From: Steinernema hermaphroditum
Lineage: Eukaryota; Nematoda; Chromadorea; Rhabditida; Steinernematidae
Assembly (NCBI GenBank): GCA_030435675.1
Contig: CM059623.1
Location: 4,924,012-4,988,011 of the forward strand
DNA: 64,000 bases
Direction of reading: 5' to 3'
The notes beneath the pieces were generated by a model that searched no databases, was not told the origin of the DNA, and worked only from the letters and a program-made list of their open reading frames with translations. Below are positions 20,630 to 33,091 of the stretch, piece by piece. A program made the position numbers and the translations under genes. Position 1 is the first letter of the stretch, and every line of letters begins with the position of its first letter.

Positions 20630-23600
20630 CTAGTAACTCGCCGCGGGCTGCGGCGCCATGAAGAAGTTCGAGTTCATCGACCTGTAGGCGTCGGGGCGCC
20701 ACGGCGCCGGAAGACGCGAGTCGAGCTTCCGGGAGGAGGAGCGCGTTCGCTTGTAGCAGTAGACGGCTACGACAATCACCATCACCACGAGCCAGACGGC
20801 GCCGAAGACGAAGATCGCCAGCAGGAGGTTCACTGCAACGCTTTCCTGAGGGGGGTTACGGTAGGGGCGACTCACAGCTGGCCATGTCCGCCTGGGACTC
20901 CTCCTCGTGACCTTCGGAGAGTACCTCGTTGTCGACGTCGTGGTAGTCCTTTCCGACGGGTTGTTCTGCAAGGGGTACGGTAGACGGGAGTGTCTAAGAG
21001 ACGCCTACCGATTCTCCTGGGGGGTACGCGGGTGGTGCGGGGCTCGGCACCCTCGGTGACCCACTCCTTCATCACGAATGGCTTCTCGTCCTCGCCGCTG
21101 TCCACGTCGTTCGTCTTCGTGGGTGGTCGTGGCGGGGGCACGCGGATGGTTGTCTTCGGGGCGCCCTCCACCTGGATCTGGAGGCAGATGAGTCCGTCGC
21201 CGTGGAAGCCGTCGTTGCAGACGCACTGCGGCGCCTCGGGCGTCGACTCGTCACAGCGCGCGTTGCCGCTACAGTACTCCCCGAAGCGGACGAAGCACTT
21301 GTCCACCACTGAAAGCAGCATGTTTAGACAAGTTCAGGATTACGGTAATGAACTCACCGGTGCAGTTAAATCCGTTTCCGTAGAAGTTCTCGTGGCACTT
21401 GCAGTCGTAGGAGCCGCGGCTGTTCATACAGGTGGCGTGCTCGGAGCAGTTGTGGGCGCCGATGGCGCACTCATCGACGTCCTCGAAGCAGTTGGCGCCC
21501 GTGTAGCCCTTGGCGCACTTGCCACTGGAACAGAAGCCCGTGGAGAAGTCGCAGGGGAAGCCGTCAGCGCAGTGGCACTTGCTCTCGCAGTCGAAGCCCC
21601 ACGTTCCCACGGGGCAATCTGAAGGCTATGGTAGCTACGATAGAGCTATGGTGAAACTGACCTTGCTGGCAGAGAGGAGGACTGAGAAGACCGGCAGGAC
21701 AGCGTCCGATATCGTCGGCCTGGTCGACGCGGAAGAGCCACTTTCCCTTCTGGCCGATGTTGGAGTTGTCGAGGAGCAGCTCCGAAGGGAGGTCCATAAA
21801 GCCGCCGGGGAAGGAGACGCCGGCGACGCCGCTGGGCGCCGATTCGAGCTCCTCGTAGAGAAAGGTGACGAAGGTGGCGTTGGGACTCTGGGCGAAGACC
21901 ACCTGGAAGGTGTTCCTGCGGTCGGAGCCGGCCTCGAGGACGCGGTTGTAGGTGACGACGTAGAGGTTCTTGGTCTTGAAGCCATCGAGGTGGAAACGGT
22001 TCTGGACGCTGAGGGAGGAGCGCGTGAGGAGTCCGTAGTCGGCGGCATCGGCGTCGGTGACCTGACGGAAGGAGACGTCGCCCTGGGAGAGGTTGAAGAC
22101 GGCGTGCATGGGGAAGAAGGCGACGGAGCGCGTCTGGCGCGCCTGGGGGATCGCCTCGTGGAAGGGCCGGTCGAAGCTGACAACGCCGTTCGCGGAGACG
22201 TAGACGGTGTCGTAGAGGGCGCCGAAGAGGCGGAGGGGCTCAGCCAGCTTGAAGGGCGTCAGGGCGTTGATCTGCGGGGAGAGTGAGGTGGCGTCGTGGC
22301 CGGCGGGGTAGAGGATTGTCTCGCGGCACTCGACGCCGTTGCCGACGAAGCCGTCGATGCACTGGCACTGGAAGGAGCCCTCCAAGTTGGAGCACACCGC
22401 CGCCTTGTCGCAAGGCTCGTGGAGGCACTCGTTCATGTCCACGCACGGGCCGCCCTCCACCTCCTTCTCGAAGCCCTCGAAGCACTCACAAGCGTACGAG
22501 CCCGGTCGGTTGTGGCACACGGCGTTAGGACCGCAGGTCTGCTCCGCCAGGTCGCACTCGTTCACGTCTGAAGGACAAGAACATGTTCATCGTTCAGGGG
22601 AAATGGGGATATCAGCTGAACTGATGTGCCCCAAGTAACCTACCGATGCATCCGTGGGGTCCATCGGGATGACCAGTGTAACCTTCCTTGCACCGGCACT
22701 CGAATCCTCCTTCGGTGTTCACGCACATGGAAGTGTTTCCTCCGTTGCACACAACTCCTTCCAAACACTCGTTAAGGTCTGAAATGGATTCTGATAGGAC
22801 TAGCGTGGATAAGCCACTCTCTTTTCCCCTTTTCGCCATTCCGTTTCATTGAAAACGAGTGACTAGCAGACACGTCTGTCTATCAGGCAAATCTCATAGA
22901 AGTCTGCTTAGCAATCCAATTGCACTAGCAGTGTTTGTTTGGCAGAAAGAACCCAAAGTGTCTGTCTGTTCTGTACCCTCAAGCACCTCCCAAGCACTCA
23001 CCGACGCATCCTCCGTCGACGGCGGTGAATCCGACGTTGCAGACGCAGTGGTAGGAGCCAGGTGTATTCTCGCACGCAGCGTGTGGTCCACAGGCGGTCT
23101 TCTCGAGGCACTCATCGACGTCGCGACACGACTTTCCGTCTCCGGTCCATCCGGCGGAGCAGACGCACTGTCCGTCCACGCACTGGGCATTTCTGTCGCA
23201 GTTGCGGCACGAGGGCGCCCGGGTACCGAGCTGTGGGTGAATGGTGAGGGGCGCCTTCGTGGTGAAGGCGACGGTGGGGGCCGAAGGGGAGGATACTGTG
23301 GATGAGGGCTGTGGACGGGAGGTGGGCGGAGCCGTCTTTTGGGTGGTGATCTGGAGGTTCGGCTGGATGGGGACCACGGGCACCGGGATAAGGGGTTCCT
23401 GCACGAATTTCGGTTCTGAAAGAGGAATTACGGTTACGGTACTGATTAGAAAGAGAAACGTACGGTTGGATCCCTTGCAGGAGTTGGTCTTGTTGTCGTA
23501 CTCGAAGCAGACGCACATGTAGGCGCCAGGGGTGTTCAGACAGTCGGGCTGCTCGTCAGGACAGTTGCTTAGACGCTCTTGGCACTCGTCGATGTCCTGG

Positions 23601-25512
23601 TCGCAGATGGGGGCGCCCCGCCAGCCAGGGCTGCACTTCGCGTCGGGACACGTCCCGTCGTCCGAGTTGCAACTGTTGCCGTTCTCGCAGTGACAAGATC
23701 TGCAAAAGAGGGCCTGATTCCCCCTCAATTAGGCGAGCGCTCACCTTGAGCAGTCGAGATACCACTGATTGGCGTCGCACGGGTCAATGCACTCGAGGCC
23801 CTTGAAGCCGGCGCCGCAGAGGAAGACCTGGGCCTCGTCGAGTCGGAAGAGCCACTCGCCCGGGATGCCGATGTCCGACTTCTCCGAAAGCTGCAGGGCC
23901 TCCGCCGCCCCGGATCCGGGCAGCGAGAAGGCGCCCGCGCCGCCGACGCCGCTGAAGCCCGCCTAAAGGTCATCGCTCATAAGAAGACTATCAGATCGCG
24001 GCGGCCGCGTTATGAGTGGGCAGGAAGATCGGTATCGCGATCGACCTAATCCGACCGCGCACTGTCACAAGTGTCAATTTGGGAACATTCCTCGAACGTT
24101 AGTCACGTATGGGGTGTGGGGAATGAAATGAAATCATCTTAAAAGTCCAAAATAGGGTACAACAGCCTGCTCAGATGGGTATACCTAAGCTGTCTATGAA
24201 GAACAGGAAAGGTTGTCTGTCTCAACTGTCTCTGCCTCTGTAAAAACTGTTTCAAAAGTACTAGACTGTCTGCATCGAAATGCAATGGGAAGCCGAAGTT
24301 CACCGCCCCACAAATCCCACCGAATATCCTTTTTGAGGCAGTCTACAACGCACTTTACTTGTGAAAAGGCTCGGAGGTGGACCGGTGGTGCCCACTGTAG
24401 ACTGTCTCGATCTCATTTTTGTGCATTTCAGCCACAAGATGCTACTTTATTTAATCCACTGACGTGCGTGGTCTTGAGTTTCTAGATCCACAGCTTGTTC
24501 AAAATTTGAATCCAAAATTTCGATCTTTTCAAGATAAGATGACCTACCACAGCGTCGTTGTTAGTCGACAGCTTACTGTAGACGACGTGGGCGAAACTTC
24601 CTCCGTTTCCGAGGATCAGTGCCAATTGGAAGACGTTTCCGTGTTGGTTCTTAAAAGTGAGTTCATTTCCGTGCATCTCACCCTCCCCTACCGTATTCTC
24701 GGTGGCGTCGGTGGTGTTCTCCCAGGTGACGATGAGCACCGAGGAGGGCTTGAAGGCGCTACCGTACCTGTACTGGATGTTCACCTCGTTCTGCGCCAAA
24801 CTCAGGATCGTCGGATCTGGAAGGCGATGATTAGTCTCTTAAGTGCGAAAACGGCGGAAAAAAGTGAAATTATTACCTCCAATTATGCCCCTATTGTGAG
24901 CGCCCCCATTCCATTCACCGCCTAACACCCCCTCCACTCACCTTCGGTTTCCCGGTAGAAGATCTTTCCACCCTTCGAAGGCATCCAGTAGGCGGCGATG
25001 ACGGCGTCGTCGCGGGGAAGCGGTCCCGCCGCGATCGGGTCCTGCTTAAACACGATGGCGCCGTCCCGTTTGATCTAAATGGGGCGCTAAGGGGATACGG
25101 TGGAGGGAGGCCTACGAAGATGATGTCATAGCTTTTTCCGATGAATTTGAGGGGTGTCTTGAGACGGACGGCCTGAGTGTCGCCGTTGATGGGGAAGTCG
25201 TCCCTGGAGGGGCCGTAGGGGTAGAGACGGGCGCTGAAGATGTAGGGGACGGTGATGTTCAGGTCGATCTGAGGAGCGTGGGACGCGTCGAATTGGCGCT
25301 TGTAGCGTTGGTGTTCTGAAGAAGGAGGTCTCAGGTCCCTTTTTGACCCTTCGGAATGGAACGTTTCCGATTAGATCTACCCCCAAAGGGCACAAAACGG
25401 CTTAAAACGTAAAAAACCAACCTCTGAAGGGATGTTCGGTCGCGGAAACGCCGAGGATGGAGACGAGTATCGCAACGCCCGAAAATAGGGTCTTAACCTG
25501 CCGCCACCACAT
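20630..25512 (-). CDS. dex-1: DEX-1-like nidogen/EGF transmembrane protein
   Basis: Large extracellular-matrix-type membrane protein; C. elegans DEX-1 anchors dendrite tips and shapes epithelia. The start is at 25510-25512, with a signal peptide (FSGVAILVSILGVSA) and a furin-like RYKRQ early in exon 2. A first NIDO domain spans about 25320-23730 in several exons (IKRDGAIVFKQDP, GIPGEWLFRLDEA). Then come EGF-like repeats, a Thr/Pro-rich linker and calcium-binding EGFs (DVDECLEKTACG, DLNECLEGVVC, DVNECDLAEQTCG). A second NIDO follows (about 22270-21670, GKWLFRVDQADDIGRC), then more EGFs. Near 20.8 kb is one membrane helix (LLLAIFVFGAVWLVVMVIVV) and a short basic tail. Many introns hold the TACCGTA motif near the acceptor. 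NIDO order and the single helix support dex-1 over secreted nidogen. Confidence 0.88.
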
Positions 25513-28364
25513 ATCGTTTCGCGCAGAAGAACGGAGAAGACGGTTAATGGACGCAGGTGACCACCGCCGCAGAGGTGCCCCGGCTCCGCCCCCGACGACC
25601 CCCATCGTCGCCGCGGCGATTGCGTTCGCCCTCCGGCGGAGGCGAAAAACGATTCGAACTCATTTGCAAGACAATAAACGCGGCTGGAGACCGTGAAATG
25701 CGATTCGCTTTTTGTCAGAGGCGACGATTTCGCGCCACTTTCCCACAGTCGCCGAGAGGTGGCGGAGGTGAAAGTGAGGGTTGGGAGGCTCTAGAAGTGC
25801 GTTTTGAGGAGTGGACGTTGAAGTTCGAGTCTTGAAGTTGAGGTAGATGGGGTTTGATGGGTTGAGTTGGTTGTGCAATCAGATTGATTGTGGGTCAAAA
25901 ATACAGTGTGACCTTGATCGAGGGGTATCCGCAAATCTCGCGGGTGTGGGAATACAAATTGGCCGCGAACTTCGAAGCGGTTTCGAGAAGAAAACAGTGC
26001 GAGAAGGGAGATTTGGATATGCTGGTACTCATGTGGTTATGTCGATGGTGTAGCACCTATGTTGAGTCATCTGTTCGGAAAGGGGATTCCCCCAAAATAG
26101 TATTCCCACACCCACAAGGCGGTGTAAGCCCCTCCCCTCCAAAAATAGGTGCTAGTTGTAGTTAGGTAGATAAGGTGTAGTTAGTCTAATAGACAGCTTT
26201 TCAAACTGCCCCCAAAACGGAAGGTGATTTCATGGTCTGAATTGTGGATCTGGATCACATTGATCACTTTTTGGAATCGTGGGTGACATGGTTCTCTTCA
26301 TGTCTATGAGCTCCTCAAAGTTAGACGTATACCCTAATTATTCATTTACGAGATTCTCGGGAAAAAGACGGTTCTTATCACAAGAGGCGACCGCAAAGAA
26401 CTGTTAATCCCGCGCGAAGGTCCCACCGCAAAGGAGTCGTAAATCTCTTTCGGGCAGCGGTTTAGGTTAATTACATGGGTGGAAGGGGTCCTAGCAGGGT
26501 TTTGCGAGGAAGTTGAAATTCGAACTCTCATAGCCTAAACGAATCTTCTGCTCCTTCATATAACTAAAATTGTTCATTTCTGTGGATGACGCCGCCATCG
26601 CAAAATGAGCACATCCCGGAACGTAGAAACGTTTCATTTCTTCACCGACGCTGACGATCGGATCGCCTAATGAGATTCCCAAAAAAAGTCGCTTTAAGGG
26701 TCTTTATGGTTGTTCTTCCGATCTTTTAGACGACTCTCCTCGTTTGGACAGGCTCCTGAGCGCCTAAACTGGATCCCACTGTATGCATGCGCCAGGACAC
26801 ATCCGAAACCTCTTAACGCCTCAGCAAACAAAGCGATTATTGGATCTGCGAATTCGTTTTCGAATCGATCTAATGGGCTGTGAAACTGGTTTTGCAAAGT
26901 TCGAACGCCATTTAACCTGCGAAAATAATAGATTTATGTGTTCCGCACGAAATCGTTTTGGAATCGGCGCTGAAAGCGGTTTTTCGGATTTCCTCTCATT
27001 AGGAGACGGTTCTAATGGATGTGGTCAGTGGTCTTCCGATCACTTCCTGGATCGGGTCAGGGGTCAGAATGAGTTGAAGGTGAGTGAATCACTTTTTGCT
27101 GATCTCAGACCTCCTGTAGACCTCCCCTAAATCGTGTCGACGGAGATTTACGACTCTTTTGCAGTGTGAGTTTCGTGCGGGGTTAACAGTTCCTTACAGT
27201 TACAGCCTATGCAGATGATTTGCCAAAGTGAAGAGCCCACGTACAACCGGCCCAACAATCCACACTTTGAAATAGCCCTACTGGTAGACCGGTAGACAAA
27301 GACAAGCCAGACAAGTATGGTTGTGTCTAAACGAATCTCATCTGCAGAGAATACAAAACGGAGAGTGGTCGTAGTGCAGCAAGAGAACCGCTTTCTTTCT
27401 TTTTTTTCCATTGCAAATGAGATCCGTTTAGGCGGAAACACATTTGTCTAGCAACTCCTTGTATACAGGTCCACCTGTGGGATCATTTCAATGTATGGGT
27501 GGGCCGGTTGTACATGATGTCCTCTCATACCTCAATGTCTAAGGCTAATTACGAGTCTTTTATCCACTTTTTTTTCCAACGAACTACCAGATAGATGACA
27601 AAGAAGAGTCCAGTGGTAGCTTCTGTCTTGCGCCCCTCAATCCAAAGTCGGAATTCCCTAGGAGTCCTTCGGAATGTTCGTCGAAAAAAGACGCAAAAAC
27701 AGAGGCGCTTGGATTGGGGCGATCCAGTTTCATCACCCCGCTGACCTCTAAATGACTTCTCACTTCCTAATTTGTCTCTTTCCAAATGACACAAACCCGA
27801 AACGTATCGATCACCTCACCTAGATTCTTGGAACGACCCGATCTCTTCTTTTTGCGAATTGCAACTTCAGCTGATCGTTGACATCCAAGAGCTTTTCTAC
27901 TCCTTCTAGAGATAGGTACACCTTTAGGCCATCCTCCGAAGGGACCACCCCCCTTATCATCCTCTCCTTGGGTGTGAAGTGACCCTCTCGTGAAGGTTCA
28001 TGAGACTCGGCGCCTCATTCAAGGTTTCAAACCGTTTTTCCGATTTCCGTTTGAAACGATGATCGGCCGCCGAAGGTCGCGCACTCCCAACCGGTCTCCC
28101 GTCACGACTGTTTGCTTGCGATAGACTCCTGCGCACGCATGGAATCCGAGGGACTCGGGAGGCGAGGGCCTTGACCCACTGCGGCCGGGCGATTCATCAT
28201 CGTCGCCACCGCTTGTGCACACCGAAAACCGCAATACGACGTGCGCCCCTCCTAACAGCTTAATTGGCCTAATTCAAGATGGCGGCTGGCAGCAGGCGAC
28301 CTGGAAAGGCGAAGAAACGGATCGCCGCGAAAAACGGCCCGAAGTGATTCTGTTTATTTGCGGT
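25513..28364. other. Intergenic, no gene seen
   Basis: Upstream of dex-1, so its 3'-most 200 bases (on the plus strand) probably contain the dex-1 promoter. No frame in the remaining 2.8 kb shows a domain or consistent splice sites. Confidence 0.5.
28353..28358 (-). promoter_or_regulatory. Polyadenylation signal AATAAA (minus strand)
   Basis: TTTATT on the plus strand, seven bases beyond the GPCR stop codon. Its position supports the distant last exon assigned to that gene. Confidence 0.6.
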
Positions 28365-30459
28365 TCAGGCGATCGGAGAGGGGCGCCTTCGCCAAGAAGG
28401 GGCTGGTTGGGTGCTGGACGAGCGCTGCACGGAGCCGATCGGCACGTTCGGGCGACTGCAGAAGAAGCCGCGGATGGTACGGTAGATAAGCGGGTTCCTG
28501 AAAATGAAAGCACTGATGAATTCGTTGAGATACTGTCCACAGTTATGAACTGGACAAGTCCATGGACTGCTGCATCCCTCACCCGAATGCTGCACCTTCA
28601 GGTTTCTTACTTAGGCTCCCCGAACGCATAAAAGCAAATGCAATAACTTCGAGTAGCACCTGGCCGCATCGGCTGACTAAGCATGTGATCTACAAGAACA
28701 CCTGCTGCTACATCATATGTTGTTCTAGGTTTGCTCTGAATGCACGTGTGGGTTTGTCCCTCTGAATAATTCAGTATGGAAAGCACAATTTTTTGACCAT
28801 TTGTCTAATCAGAAGGTGGAATGAGTGCAAGTTGGGTATGGCAAGTCTTCCGTCGTTGAATGTCCATAATTGTGTGAGAATATATCCAAGCGATTGACTT
28901 ATATGGATGTGCCAAAAAATCACATAAAGAGAAAGTGAAGAAAATGCTTCATGGAAATTCCTTTTGTTCTTCGATCTTTCTTTGAATGGACGCTTTTAGC
29001 GCAATTCTGTCCTTCAAGCATTCCACACTGGTTCATACAGTGTGTAAAAACGAAATGTTCCCCCTTTCCGTCTACCAGACAGACAGTGCAGACAATGACT
29101 GTCATTCCCGCGACAAGAATCCATGTGAAGCTGTGTGAACTGACCGATTCCAGACAGGTCTGCTTGGCAAAATGGGTGCACAGTTTGTCTATCAGTATCG
29201 TATTTTCCTCGATTATTGGGTCTTTTTTTTGAAATTTCCGTCCAGGGGTTTAAAAAAAAAGAAGAAAACAACCCGGAATGTTAACTACCTGTTGAAAACG
29301 AATCTAATAAGCAGTGTTTTGTTGTCTGATGTTTTTCGAAAAGAACACTACTTATTAGTTTGCTCTTCAGCAGGTCACGAACATTCCTCTCGGTGACGCC
29401 GTTCTGTGTTCGAGGAGCAGAGATCGGCTCGTTCCCTTCAGGACAAAAAACCAAAAAAGATTAATTTATCATAGTAAACACCTGTAAACAATATAATTTC
29501 TTCTGGCGCCCCTACCTGACCACGTAGATGAAAACGTTGATGGAACTCTTGAGGATGGTGACTGAGAAGAAGTAGGAGGCAAACTTTTGGAGCCCAAAGA
29601 GATCGAAAACGACCGCCGCATCTGGCATGAGCACCAGGACCACCGACGTGGCCGAGGCGAGCGCTAAACGGGCGAAATAGGAGCCGGAGCTGAGGTTGCC
29701 ACCCACCTACAGTAATCGTCATGTTCTTCAGTTGCTGGTATCTGCTGGTGGAGTAGATCCCCTGCCTGTTCCTCGAGATCTAAAGCTCAGATTCCTAGAG
29801 GCTACGATGAGAACTCTCACGTAGTACAGCTTCGAGCAGATGGGGACGTAGAGAAGAACGCTGAAGGATACGGTAGAGAGTCGGGTGACCTCGAGGATGC
29901 GGTAGAGTTTTGGATTGACCGAGTCCGAAGTGTAGCACAGAGAGGAAACTTCGGGGAAGGTGAAGTCTCTTGTGAAGAAGAAGGCGACGGCGACGCAGAA
30001 GACGGACTGGAGGACCACGGCTGAAAGGCGACAGTTCTAACAAGGAGGTGAAGGGAACTTGCCTAGCAGCATCTTCCATGGGTACAAGTGGTTCTGCCGG
30101 AAGTACCGAATGGGGGCGAAGACGGCGAAGAAGCGGTCTGCCGTAACCACGAGGAGCATCCAGGCGAAGGCCTGGTCAATGCCGACGGAGCTCATTTGGG
30201 GTACTGTAGAGAGGCAAGACAATCTCGAGGTTAGAACAGCAAAGTTGTTGCTCCTGACGATAGTCCACCGATAGATGCCGATGATGACGAAGACTAAGCC
30301 ATTGATGGCATCGGTGAGACAAAGACCGACGATGATGACGAACTCCTTCTGTTGGCGGAGCTGGGCCGTCAGGAAGACGGCGCAGATGACTGGGGAATTG
30401 ACGAGGACAGCAATAAGGCCGAGGGACAAGTAGAGGGCGATCTCCGTCTGGACAAGCAT
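28365..30459 (-). CDS. Serpentine receptor, srsx-like GPCR
   Basis: Seven-helix receptor of the nematode chemosensory class, probably srsx-related. Helices seen in order: ALYLSLGLIAVLVNSPVI, FVIIVGLCLTDAINGLVFVI, AWMLLVVTADRFFAVFAPIR (DRY-like DRF), VLQSVFCVAVAFFF, VSFSVLLYVPICSKLYY, LASATSVVLVLMPDAAVVF and FFSVTILKSSINVFIYVVR. The first exon ends at 30063 and is followed by a 42-nt intron with a GC donor (30021-30062). Later introns are near 43 nt. The final exon, 28365-28497, lies about 1 kb downstream. It joins in phase to continue R-NPLIYRTIRGFF and a basic tail, and ends just before AATAAA. Ligand unknown. Confidence 0.78.
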
Positions 30460-30695
30460 TTAGAAGAATGAGGGGAGAGCAGGTCGGCACGAGAGAAGGG
30501 AGGAGTCGCATACTAAACAAGCGCAACGCCAGGTGGAAACGTCTCAATTACTAGTAAGGACAACAGCAAATCATGGGGTTCTTCCGTAGGCAACGATTAA
30601 GCGCATCGGTGGTTCCATCAGAGCGTCTGCAGATTGTATTACCTAAAATAACTTGAACTCTTAAAGTACATTGTATGAGCAACAAAATTTACTAA

Positions 30696-31869
30696 TTATT
30701 CTTCTTTCAAAGGACATTCAAATTCTTCAGCAACTTGCTTAAAAACTGTGAATGGGTAAGTGTATGCATTGCCCTCGTACATTGCATCAACAGGGAGAAA
30801 CCAAAGTCGACCGGTTCCCACAAATGTTTTGAAGTTCTCCCATCGGGTGCCAACCGAGTAGTCCGAGCGCCCATCTGCGAAGATTCCTTTGTCGCCGTAG
30901 TCACTCTTCGCGCTTCCTTCTAGTGTCGTTTCGTTTCTCATCATTTGAGAGGCGAGGGTGTACAAGAACCATGAAAGAGCAAGAGAACACACCTGAAAAA
31001 TTAAAATATTACCATGACGAATGTGCCGGAAACGATCTTACAAATGCGTTAATTATTCCAGAGGCAACGCAGGTATAGGCATTGGGATTGCGGAGTGCCT
31101 CAATGGATGTTTCGAAAAGATTCTTGGTTATTTCGATAACTCTAGGAAAAATCACGGCTTGTGCGAAGAAACAAAGCGCTGTGGCGGCCAGCAGAAAGTT
31201 GATGAAGAACTTGTGGTTGTGGAAGTGCACACAGTTTCCTAAGGCACACATTCTGTAAATTGAAACATAATCAAAAAACATACCTAAAACTGGACAGTGG
31301 TGATCCATCCGCATAACACAGCGTTCGCACTGTCTACAGTGATGTGCGCGATCCGGCTTCACCACACGACACTTTGGGCAGAAACGCGGACATTCGACAT
31401 CGCCATCGTTCGATGACTGCAGGTGAAACCGCGCTGGAATCTTGTTCTCTCTGCTCCATCGGCCGATTGCTTTGAAGACATTCTTCTCATCCAGCAGCTC
31501 CTTAGGAAATTTAAACTCCTCCGGGATCGCTTTTGCTTGATAGTAGGCAGCGCGGAACAGCGAAACGATCGTGGAAATCCATATGCCGTTGAACGCCTGG
31601 AGGAGCAGAATCACCGTCGCGAAGTTGAATTCCGAGAGAATCGCGAGAAACGAAACGGAGTAGAAGATGTGCCAGAGGAGAAAGGCAGTAACCCATACGG
31701 GCACGGGCAGGTTGCGCGCGAGGCTGAGGGCCCTGGGGCACCAACTGATTCGGCGACACATTGCTCGACAAATGAAAGGAAGGAACGCGAACAGCGGGCT
31801 TGCAGATTCTAGACTAGACATAAGAAGCGTCTCGCGTCTACATGGCGCGTCTACAGGCGCGATGGGCAA
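30696..31869 (-). CDS. DHHC-type protein S-palmitoyltransferase
   Basis: Integral membrane enzyme that transfers palmitate to cysteines. The Cys-rich domain reads CPKCRVVKPDRAHHCRQCER then CVMRMDHHCPVLGNC, containing the catalytic DHHC. The last NC is restored by a 45-nt intron with acceptor CCTTAG. Two helices precede it (VWVTAFLLWHIFYSVSFLAI, then ATVILLLQAFNGIWISTIVS) and two follow (FINFLLAATALCFFAQAVIF; VCSLALSWFLYTLA), the usual 2+2 layout. A 49-nt intron splits the fourth helix region. In-frame Met codons lie at 31869 and 31821, so the start is uncertain. It is closest in form to the ZDHHC2/15/20 group, but I cannot name the orthologue. Confidence 0.9.
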
Positions 31870-32292
31870 GAAGCTGTTGTACGCGTCAAGTTGAGAGATG
31901 CAGAATCCGCAGACAGTGTCTTTCTCGATCAGACTCTTACAACGAAGTGCTTGAGTGTTGCTTTGCAGATTGTGCGCTTCGTTTCATTGCCCACCTTTTG
32001 CTGCTCCTTGTTGACAGGACTTTGCTGTTCATGTTGGATTGATTCTCGCCATTTGATGCGGTTTCTGCTAGAATTAACATGTTTTTGAAACGTGCAAACG
32101 ACGATGCAGGGTCTTTTTGGCCGTATTACTCGTTTCTTTTCGCGATGAGAAACCGCGCCGGATTGAAGGTTGATCTTTGAGATTGGGAAGGAATTGTGGA
32201 CATGGCCGTGGTTTTCTTGCATTGCTAGGATTCTTTCTTCATTTTTCTCGTTGACGCTGTTCTCGTTGTTTAATAGCATCTGCTTTCAGACC
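31870..32292. promoter_or_regulatory. Divergent intergenic region
   Basis: About 420 bp between the starts of the DHHC gene (-) and the small mitochondrial gene (+), so both promoters should lie here. TTTCAGACC directly before the plus-strand ATG at 32293 is a likely splice-leader acceptor. No other site is assignable. Confidence 0.35.
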
Positions 32293-32623
32293 ATGTTTGC
32301 TCTAAGCCGTTCGCTTGTGAAGGTCGCCACTCTGCAGGCCTCGCGAACCCGCATGCTGCACAAGGGCGTCGACAGCACCCCTCCCTTCCGTTTCATGCCC
32401 GTTTGGGTGAGGATAAATTTCGGTACTCTCCTCTGATCAAGCATACTTGCAGCAACGCATCGGCATGTACCTCTTCATCGCCACCGCATCGCTGTCATAC
32501 CCGACTTACGTCCTTCTGAACCTCGATAACATGCGTCCGCGTCCAGAGAATGTCCTCAGCCCGGAGGTGGCTGAACAGATCAAGGGGCGCCGTCTTCAGC
32601 GCGAGGCAGCTCAGAAGTACTAA
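32293..32623 (+). CDS. Small mitochondrial inner-membrane protein, possible cytochrome c oxidase subunit
   Basis: Two exons (32293-32406, 32453-32623) give 94 aa. The N-terminus is basic and hydroxyl-rich, like a mitochondrial presequence (FALSRSLVKVATLQASRTRM). A conserved-looking GVDSTPPFRFMPVW follows. One membrane helix then appears (GMYLFIATASLSYPTYVLL) and a charged tail. Size, presequence and single helix suit a small respiratory-chain subunit such as COX7C/COX8-like proteins, but I cannot confirm which. AATAAA overlaps the stop codon. Confidence 0.55.
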
Positions 32624-32628
32624 ATAAA
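32623..32628 (+). promoter_or_regulatory. Polyadenylation signal AATAAA
   Basis: Perfect hexamer overlapping the last base of the TAA stop of the small mitochondrial gene. Confidence 0.7.
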
Positions 32629-33091
32629 GTTGTACATTTGCATAAGTGAGCCATGCTGTAGTCGATTTACGCAATAAACTGTGATTAATGTTCTAGTGGT
32701 GCTTGTTGGTGGGTTTCTGGGGCCTCCTGTTTGGAAGGCTTTGGTGCATTGAAATTTGCATTGATTCTGAGTCCTGAGCGGATAAGTTTACAGTTACGGT
32801 AGCCGCTGGAACCTTATTCGTTGAGAAGGGAGCACTCAAAGGTGTCATCGCCGATTTGCCTTTTGTACAATAGTAGTGCTTATTCGTACAGAATATTAGC
32901 TGCCCATGGGTACTAGGTGTCGTATCCTTTCTCACCGGCGTTTCCCAGGCGACCTATGCCTGGAGTGCCCATGGGCCGCTAATGTTAGGGATAACGGTGA
33001 TTGGCGCTTACTTTTACGTGCGATTTGTCGAGATTTTCCGTGGTGATTGCGTTCTGGAATGGCGAGTGGTTACTGTAAACGTCTGTTTCAG

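Noticed and set aside
29375..29440. An alternative last exon for the GPCR (frame ERADLCSS...)
   Set aside because: The acceptor (CCTGAAG) is weak, while the exon at 28365-28497 has TTTTCAG, correct phase, a typical tail after helix 7 and a polyadenylation signal.
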